A stretch of 64,000 nt of DNA, from positions 1,984,001 to 2,048,000 of the forward strand of contig JAUKTV010000001.1 in the NCBI GenBank assembly GCA_030549205.1, read 5' to 3'. Of the stretch, positions 57,627 through 64,000 are shown in pieces. The first letter of the stretch is position 1, and each line of letters starts with the position of its first letter. The DNA is from Apiosordaria backusii. Taxonomy: Eukaryota > Ascomycota > Sordariomycetes > Sordariales > Lasiosphaeriaceae. The notes under the pieces were generated by a model that was not told where the DNA came from, ran no database searches, and saw nothing but the letters and a program-made list of their open reading frames with translations. Made by a program: the position numbers and the translations under genes.

Positions 57627-58179
57627 CAGGACTTTTCCTAGCGGGCTCTTGATCTTCTTCTGGGAATGTGGGTAATCGTCAAGAATTCCGTATCCGTTGA
57701 TTTCATGTTCTTCCCTTTTATTTCGTTCAATGATCTGTTATCGGTCCTTTTTCTTCTGTTAAAGCTTTTTGAAATCAATCACGTCAATCCTCCCTCCTCA
57801 CTACCGCTGTCAGCGGCATGTTTGAGAGCGTTATTTTGGCAGATTACCGCCGTGATCCGGTTGACGGTCCCTCGGGTGGCCATTTTCGCAAACCGAGAAA
57901 CAAGCTCCCGTTCAAATTGACGAAATGAAAGGATGCACAGCTGAGAGTCCCTCATGTCTGTTTTTGCTGCAAGATATTGCAAGGTCAAGTAAATTGGTGT
58001 TTGTGATGTTGACCAAACTCGACTACCACCACAGAGATTAATAAAACCTTGATAATGCGGCTGGCCCGAGAATATTCTCTTGTGGCAGGACCGACAGATG
58101 CTTGGCTCGGGAATGCTCAAAGGCATTTCAATTGTCGATCTCTTCAATCGTTGCCAAAGGCTATACGAAATTAGGGCAA
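57627..58179. other. 3' flank of the 58.7 kb gene, weak open frame
   Basis: A minus-strand frame at 57779-58147 (122 codons) has a CxxC (CRSCHKR) and reads partly protein-like, but it begins 33 bp after the stop of the preceding gene on the same strand, so I do not call it a gene. Confidence 0.35.
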
Positions 58180-58721
58180 TTATTCTAAATAGCCTTCGTT
58201 CAAGTGCTCGTAGAGATCATCGTCATTCTCGGGCACACCAGGCACGACGACCTCATCCTCACTCTCGGAGGAATCCGTTCGATCATCGTCGCTGTCAACT
58301 CGCTCCTTCGACAACATCGACTTTTTCTTCTTGCGTTCAGACTCCCGCCTGGCCTTCCGGGCAGCCCTACGCAACAACCGGTCCTTCTTATCAGCCTCCT
58401 TAGCAGCAGCCCTCTCTGCTCGGAGACGAGAGTTCATCTCCTTTTTCTGCTTGGACTTCATCTTTGGTGTTACGGGCTTGGAGAACTCGTTGTTCACCTT
58501 TCGTACATATCCAACGAGATGGCGGGGAAGCTTGTAGTTTGGCCAGTCCCACACTGTTCTCAGGCTCGCAGCTCGCGCTGACATCGGCGAATAAACTCGA
58601 CATGGGGCCGCAAAAGACATAGATCGAGGGTGAGGTAGTACTTATGCTCATGCGGGCGCATGTCATCCTCGTCGTCGATGGATCTTAAAACCCTCCTCTT
58701 TCTTTGACTGACGTTGATCAT
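58180..58721 (-). CDS. basic-acidic helical protein with apparent one-base frameshift, unknown function
   Basis: Start ATG at 58721 gives MINVSQRKRRVLRSIDDEDD then MRPHEHKYYLTLDLCLLRP. The frame breaks there; the downstream frame continues SLRTVWDWPNYKLPRHLVGY, VRKVNNEFSKPVTPKMKSKQ, a Lys/Arg/Ala/Glu-rich helix, an acidic DSDDDRTDSSESEDE tract, and the end DDDLYEHLNEGYLE-stop at 58180. Inserting one base at the C4 run on this strand (58604-58607 as G on +) joins both into about 180 residues. Both parts have clear protein composition. A 40- to 80-bp intron would need poor splice sites. The family is not recognised. Confidence 0.5.
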
Positions 58722-60780
58722 ATAATGTATGACGGGTTCAGATCCTTGCTGACGATGGCTTGTTAATGCGTGGGGCGAGGAAAATGGAAACGACAGGTCA
58801 ACTCAGGTATTGTGGTTAGCTAGTGTTGCAAGTGAGCTTCTCGGCCGCCTGTCCCGCGCGGTGTAACTTGTGGTAGGTGGTATGTACCTGGTAGGTGTGT
58901 GGCTAACATTGAGAAGCGACTCTCCTTGGGAGCAGCTTGCAGGCTCGCTGCATCCTAAGTAGCTGTGCCGCGTTTCTGAGGTACTAAGAAGAATATATAT
59001 ACGCCAAACGCTAGTTCTGCTCAAGTGGCTCCAACTCTTGCCGGAAAAACTGCTGAACCTTGGTGGCATGCTTGCTTTTCTTGGTTCGCTGCTTAAGCTT
59101 CATTAAGAAAGTTGGCTTTCCGCAGAGAGCGAGAACTCTTGAATAATGCTGAGACATTCAGGGGTCGGAAGAAAACAGTTGAATATATGTAGGAAGAAGA
59201 GGCGCCAAAGCCGAACAAATAATCACAACGATCGGAAAAGGAGACGTTGGTCGTGGTGTGGTGAACGCTAACGGTACTTGCCTGACTTGTCAACATGAAG
59301 GCAAGGTGGGAGGGAGGGATCTCCAAAAAGAAAAGTATACGTACGCCATTGCTACTGTCGAAGTGCTTGCGGTTTGTTTTTGTTGGTTCTTGGGGGAAAC
59401 CCACCCTTTGGTTGTTGGCCATGTCTTGATCATCTGCGACTTGACACGCGCGATGTGGCCGTCTCGCTTTGGATGGACGCGCGGTCTTTCTGGCCTTCCT
59501 GGCCCGGTACTCCTTGCTAGTTTCACATCGACTTCCCACTCGGCGCGATATCTATGTTACCTCCCATGAAATCACCCATGGTGGCGTTTCAGGTTGGCTC
59601 TCCGTCCTCAATCCGCTCTCCGCAGAAGTGGGCAGTAGTAGAGCTTCACTTCGTCTTCCAACTCTGTCTATTCTGCTTCGTCCGGAGCCTCCCAATCATA
59701 GTCAACTGGCGGCTTATGATGCACACATTTTCTTGTGGGGGTCCCTCGTAGGGGTAAAGAGACAATATGAGTCAAATGAACGGCAAGGCTGTGGTTGAGA
59801 AGCGAGCCGATATCGCTCCTCCTACCGCGCTTGGTGCACTTCTCCTGGAAGCGGTTTCCGGTTTTAAAGTGAAGGGAGGGCGGTAGTATGGTGGGGACTT
59901 TGAGGGACGTCTCAAGTCGAAGGGATCTCCAAATGCACCGAGCAACTTATAATGCCCAAGGAAGGAACAGCTGATATCGAAATTACCCACACATTTCCAG
60001 CTTGTCTGGTCAAGGTCCTAGGTAAGGACCTATAAAGATAACCCCGGCTGCAAGATTGTTGGGCTGACAATAGGTCCTTGAAGCTCTCTGTTCGAGTCAA
60101 TTTCGATACATTCACTTTTTTTTTTTCTTTTTCTTGGTCAGCTCTCTGTTTTGCTGTTCGGATTAGATCAGACCAGACCACATGCAGCTCCTAGCGGGAA
60201 GGAAACGGCAAGAGCAATTTTCGCGCAGGATATCGAGGTTTTGGCAGGAGCACCTGGCATTGGAGGGCAGGTGTTGCAAGCGAGCAGGTTAGTGTATGCT
60301 CTATCGAGCCGTCCCAAGGCAGGTGGAGGAAGAGGAAATTTCTCAAAAGTTTCGGGGTAAATAAGCACCTGAGTCTAGCAAGTAATCGACGATTGAGCGA
60401 TTGCTCCGCGGGTGGTTGTCTCGGCGATAGAAGAGATAAAGGAGTGTAATTGAACGAACACAAAAGCCGTCCAACTGACTCACCCAGATGGACAGGCTTC
60501 TTCCAGAAGGTGCTGACTAAGAGCACCAGATGTGTAGCAAGAGCTGACTTCCTGAATTCATTTGTCTCGCCGGCAGAGGACGCCGAGGATCAAGAGATGA
60601 ACCGCCACGGCAGCCGAGACCAAGTTGCCTAGTGGTGATTGAACGAAGTAAATGAGGTAAAAGTTACGGACGGTGAAAAGGAAGTAAGTATGTAGAAGAA
60701 CACAAAAGGAATGACCCGTGTTTCTCGACTTTGGCTGTGGACGTGGTACTACCGGTTGTGCAGAGTGAAATCCCAGACGT
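58722..60780. other. no supported gene
   Basis: Several minus-strand frames of 70-150 codons overlap one another without conserved motifs or convincing splice chains. A minus-strand stretch ending near 59645 reads KPPVDYDWEAPDEAE-stop and might be a gene end, but I could not connect it to a start. Confidence 0.4.
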
Positions 60781-60781
60781 C

Positions 60782-61114
60782 CTAAGTCCAGGGCAAGATG
60801 GCATAGAACCAACCATCACTGTTATCTGCAGCTTGGACGTCTAGAAGCGGCGCAAAACGGGCTATAGTACGGGTGCTGCCGGGATGCCAAAGGTCAAGCA
60901 CTGTACCAGACTCTGGTCGAGATGAGACAAATGATTCCGTGAGTTCGTTGATCAGGGACCATGTCTTCCATCTTCGGGACCCGAGGAGGGGTTCATCTGA
61001 CGTGCCAGCAGATGTGTGACGATGCAACAAGGTTTGGTAAGATTTCGTCAAGATCTTGAATCTCAAACCGCCGTTTTCGTTGGTGGGGAAAGTGATAGGT
61101 ACTTCAAAGAGGCT
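60782..61114 (-). pseudogene. possible gene remnant or internal exon
   Basis: An open frame without any ATG runs from a possible TATATAG acceptor at 61115 to TAG at 60782: SLFEVPITFPTNENGG, LRFKILTKSYQTLLHRH, SRRWKTWSLINELTESF, GTVLDLWHPGSTRTIARF, and a final WFYAILPWT. It reads like protein, but no upstream exon was found in the AT-richer sequence to 61.5 kb. It may be a 5'-truncated gene or an exon of an unrecognised gene. Further left on the same strand (near 60.6-60.7 kb) a frame with one hydrophobic helix could belong to it. Confidence 0.25.
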
Positions 61115-61617
61115 CTATATAAGTACTTGGTCAAGTGTCAAACTTGACCTATGTGAATCGACAATAAGAATATGCGTATAGGCAATAGGCCAGCCTGAAT
61201 TAACAAAACACCTAAGAAATACTATCGAACAAGAAAACTAATGTTACGGGTCGTAGAATTTTGCGGAAACTACCTAAATATATACCCCCCGAAACCCTGC
61301 TCCAGTCCGATATGACGGACTTGACTTCACTTGTGATCAAACTCCCCGGTCATTCCCATGACCAACTGTAATGAATAACTCAATCCTTGATTCAACAAGC
61401 TCTTGCTATGACATCTTTACAACTACACTGGTGTACTTTATGCACCTAAATATATATCTGACAGATGAAAAAGGTAAAGAAACATAAAAACGGTAGCTGT
61501 ATGACCCAGGGGTATATAAAACCAACGAAACGCATGCAATGAAGCCATAACATGGCCAACCAGACGAAAACAACCCCCCTCTCCCTTCAATATGTATCAC
61601 GAACCACGAACAAAAAC
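61115..61617. other. 3' flank of the ELMO gene
   Basis: About 500 bp, AT-richer, no gene supported; contains the probable 3' untranslated region of the ELMO gene. Confidence 0.45.
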
Positions 61618-63981
61618 TCAAATCTCATAATAATAATCCTCATCCAGCCCCTCCCGACTAGGCACCACCCCCACCCCTGGAACAGGTCCAGCATACATCT
61701 GCTCCAGTCTGACATTCAGCAACCTGATTTTGAGTCCATACTCACTGACCAGCGTCACCAGCTTGTTTGTCTCGGCCGTGATAGGCGTCTGATTCAACAG
61801 CATGAGCAACCCATCCAGCCACTCTGACGCCAGGCTGTGATTCAGCGGGAACAGCGTCAAGATGGGCTGCTCCTTCGGCTCGCCGTTTGTAGTAGCAGCC
61901 ACTGCGCTGGTGCTATTGCCAGCAACACTCTCTGGCTTGCTGCTGGGGATATCCTCCACGAAGCTGTAGATGGTGATCTTGGTGGTAGGTTTATGCACTT
62001 GTGCACCATGCCGGGAGGTGGTGGAGTTCGTAGCTGGGCTGTCAACAGCGTCCGGGTCTGCCACTGGTTCAGTGTCGTTGGGGGCGGAGACGTTTGACAC
62101 GACAGAGCTGATGGTGCTCAGGTCAATCTTTTCCGTGAGCGCCTCGAGGCCAGGATCGTATGGAAGATGCTCGGGGAAGTCGGCATAGTGAAGATAACGA
62201 CGGTTATGGGAGAGCTTGGCGTACCGCCACGGCTGGTACAGCCTTCTCTTCTGGTAGCTGTTCTCTCTCGAGTGGGCGTTGTTGTTGCGAGACATGGGCT
62301 TGGTGAACCAAGACCCTTGCAACAGGCACCGAATGCGCTGCTCCTTGACGAAGGACAACGCTTCGTGCTTGAGCTCTTCGCGAACCTGGAAGAGATGTGT
62401 GCCCCATTGATCCTCAAAAGACAAGTCCAACAACTCCATCTGCAACTCCCTCAGCCGGCCAGCATCATACTCCTGCAAGTCATCCTCGACCTCTAGCACA
62501 TCCTTAGTTCTGCTAGCCTGGCCGACAACTTGCTCAATAAGTATCCTCACCAACTCCGCCACCTTGTCAAAGTCCTCCCTCTGCGCCCCACTGGCCTTCC
62601 ACATGCGGAAGAAAGCATGCAGTCCTGCAGTATGAAGCCTCGACCACTGAAGCAGCAGCGGCTTGAACAACCTGTCGTTGTTCTTGCCATCATTCAGAGC
62701 CAAATAACCTCTGATATCCTCCAAATCCGACTTGTCCACCTCAAAATGATCATACAAAATCATCGTCACAGCCAAACTTGCCCTCGCAACTGGACACCTC
62801 TCATTCAACGGGTGCGTCGACTGCTCCAGCAACAACTTCTGAAACCCATCCTCATTCTTCCTCACATAATCCGTCAAATCCATCATGCCCAAAAACCCCG
62901 CCGTCTCAAACTCGGCCGCCGGGCTCTCCGTCTCAAACCCCAACCTCCTCCACTTTTCTGGATTATGCTTCCTGCTTGTCTTCCTCGTCGTCGCAGTCGT
63001 AGCCGCCTGTCCAGCACCGGCACCACCACCAGCCGCATCCTCCTGCTGCTGCTGTGGAGGAATCGGCACCACCGCACCCCCCGCAACCCCATTAACATGC
63101 CTCCTATCCGGCGCACTCGCCAAATGCAACCCCTTCAACGCCCTCCTATGCTCCGGCCTCTCCAAATCCACCCTCACCTCCCTCCACTTCCTAAGCAACA
63201 CCTTCGTCAACCCCTGAAACTCTAGCAACGGGTGCGCTAAATCCTGCAAGCTCGAGCTCTGCAGCAAATTATACACCGCCTTGATCAGCCCCAAATCCTG
63301 CAGCCTCTTAATAAACTTGCTCCAATCCTCCCCCCCTCCACCCCCAGTATTACCTCCCCCTCCCCCCTTGGCACCACCACCCGACGCCGCCACCGTCCCC
63401 GAAGCAACATCATTAACAACCGCATCCCTAATCAGCGCATTAATCAGCCCCAGCGCATTCGCACACAGCGCGTGATCAGCACTCTGCAGCTGCTGAATCA
63501 CCAGCTCAAAAAACTGCGGATACACCGCCACCGCCGGCTTCAACGCTCTAAACCCAAACGTCCCCGGCACCGCTCCCGCACCCCCTCTACCATCTCCCCC
63601 ACCCTTATGTTGTCCCGGTTGATGACCCACCAACCCAACCAGTATACTCATCGCCCCCCTGAGGATATTCACCAGCGGGTTCGTCACCACCAGCTCCACC
63701 ACCCGCTCCACGAGGTCACCCGCCCCAACGCCCTCAAAGATGTCCCAGCCCATGTCGACTTCCAGCAGCCGAGAGAGCGACTGGAGGGAGTACGCGAGGG
63801 TGTTGCCGCCTGTGGTCATGATCAGCCGCCGGAGGATGACGAGCCCCCCCGAAGAGATGAACACGTCCGCAAAGGCCGGGTCGTTGATGCTGGACTGGAG
63901 CTTGAAGACGGCCATTTTGCGGGCGGCGTCCTCGTCCGAGGCGAGCCGGGAGAGGAGGGCGGGGATGTCGGCTTGGTCCAT
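61618..63981 (-). CDS. ELMO/CED-12 family protein (Lmo1-like)
   Basis: Single exon, 787 residues. The N-terminal third is armadillo-like: MDQADIPALLSRLASDEDAA, KMAVFKLQSSINDPAF, SGGLVILRRLIMTTGGNTLA, YSLQSLSRLLEVDMGWDIFE. The ELMO domain follows at about residues 370-550 (WRRLGFETESPAAEFETAGF, LGMMDLTDYVRKNEDGF, EQSTHPLNERCPVARASLAV), then a PH-like C-terminal domain (LLQGSWFTKP, RYLHYADFPE) and a final short tail. ELMO proteins pair with DOCK-type exchange factors to activate Rac-like GTPases; in yeast Dck1-Lmo1 acts on Rho5. Gly and Gln insertions interrupt the middle (GGGGNTGGGGG near residue 215). The start at 63981 lies 20 bp from the window edge; an upstream exon cannot be excluded, but the N-terminus fits the family. 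Confidence 0.88.
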   Translation of the reverse strand: MDQADIPALLSRLASDEDAARKMAVFKLQSSINDPAFADVFISSGGLVILRRLIMTTGGNTLAYSLQSLSRLLEVDMGWDIFEGVGAGDLVERVVELVVTNPLVNILRGAMSILVGLVGHQPGQHKGGGDGRGGAGAVPGTFGFRALKPAVAVYPQFFELVIQQLQSADHALCANALGLINALIRDAVVNDVASGTVAASGGGAKGGGGGNTGGGGGEDWSKFIKRLQDLGLIKAVYNLLQSSSLQDLAHPLLEFQGLTKVLLRKWREVRVDLERPEHRRALKGLHLASAPDRRHVNGVAGGAVVPIPPQQQQEDAAGGGAGAGQAATTATTRKTSRKHNPEKWRRLGFETESPAAEFETAGFLGMMDLTDYVRKNEDGFQKLLLEQSTHPLNERCPVARASLAVTMILYDHFEVDKSDLEDIRGYLALNDGKNNDRLFKPLLLQWSRLHTAGLHAFFRMWKASGAQREDFDKVAELVRILIEQVVGQASRTKDVLEVEDDLQEYDAGRLRELQMELLDLSFEDQWGTHLFQVREELKHEALSFVKEQRIRCLLQGSWFTKPMSRNNNAHSRENSYQKRRLYQPWRYAKLSHNRRYLHYADFPEHLPYDPGLEALTEKIDLSTISSVVSNVSAPNDTEPVADPDAVDSPATNSTTSRHGAQVHKPTTKITIYSFVEDIPSSKPESVAGNSTSAVAATTNGEPKEQPILTLFPLNHSLASEWLDGLLMLLNQTPITAETNKLVTLVSEYGLKIRLLNVRLEQMYAGPVPGVGVVPSREGLDEDYYYEI

Positions 63982-64000
63982 TGTTGCGGTTTTTTTCTCG

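Noticed and set aside
57779..58147. Minus-strand frame of 122 codons with a CxxC
   Set aside because: Starts 33 bp after a stop on the same strand and lacks a promoter-like interval; weak evidence.
58600..58670. Programmed +1 frameshift as in ornithine decarboxylase antizyme
   Set aside because: A TGA follows GCC, but a +1 shift leads into a non-protein-like frame; the protein-like continuation needs the opposite register, and the product does not look like antizyme.
1..64000. CRISPR arrays, rRNA genes, bacterial-type operons, secondary-metabolite cluster
   Set aside because: No regularly spaced repeats, no rRNA sequence, and no PKS, NRPS or P450 genes seen; the window is eukaryotic nuclear DNA.

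Overview
The window is nuclear DNA of a filamentous ascomycete, most likely a Sordariomycete (Sordariales-like; species not identified). Evidence: short 50-170 bp introns with GTRNGT donors and CTRAC/CTAAC branch sites, CT-rich leaders ending in CAAAATG-type start contexts, protein families and splice patterns typical of Neurospora/Podospora relatives, and one very AT-rich dead transposon whose two ends differ only by transitions, as expected from repeat-induced point mutation (RIP). Exon borders were read by eye from splice signals and frame continuity.

Left third (1-15.5 kb): gene-poor. It holds one convincing small cysteine-rich gene (5826-6002), one doubtful small gene (11951) and a ~1.95 kb RIP-degraded TIR transposon (7557-9502, flanked by TA).

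Middle (15.5-46.3 kb): a dense block of conserved housekeeping genes: RPB1 (-), COMPASS subunit SWD1 (-, with an apparent one-base frameshift), tRNA-His guanylyltransferase THG1 (+, with a GC-AG intron), the nucleolar G-patch protein TMA23 (-), cleavage/polyadenylation factor CFT1 (-), an LMBD1-like lysosomal/vacuolar membrane protein (+), an ANCHR/ZFYVE19-like zinc-finger protein (-), a secreted Ser/Gly-rich protein (+), inositol phosphosphingolipid phospholipase C ISC1 (-), COMPASS subunit SWD3/WDR5 with an Arg/Ser-rich extension (+), KEOPS subunit PCC1 (-) and phosphatase CDC14 (+). Several act in one process: RPB1 carries the CTD platform, COMPASS (SWD1, SWD3) methylates H3K4 co-transcriptionally, and CFT1 belongs to the 3'-end processing machine that associates with Pol II. 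THG1 and PCC1 both serve tRNA modification.

Right third (46.3-64 kb): a 4.9 kb region without a recognisable gene but with a G-rich repeat tract, then a SWIM zinc-finger protein (+), a run of small, poorly conserved minus-strand genes (53-59 kb; two of them with apparent one-base shifts at C runs, one with an internal duplication carrying CxxC motifs), a candidate Pol III/tRNA-like element (57.5 kb), a likely gene remnant (61 kb), and an ELMO/Lmo1 gene (-) whose start lies about 20 bp from the window end.
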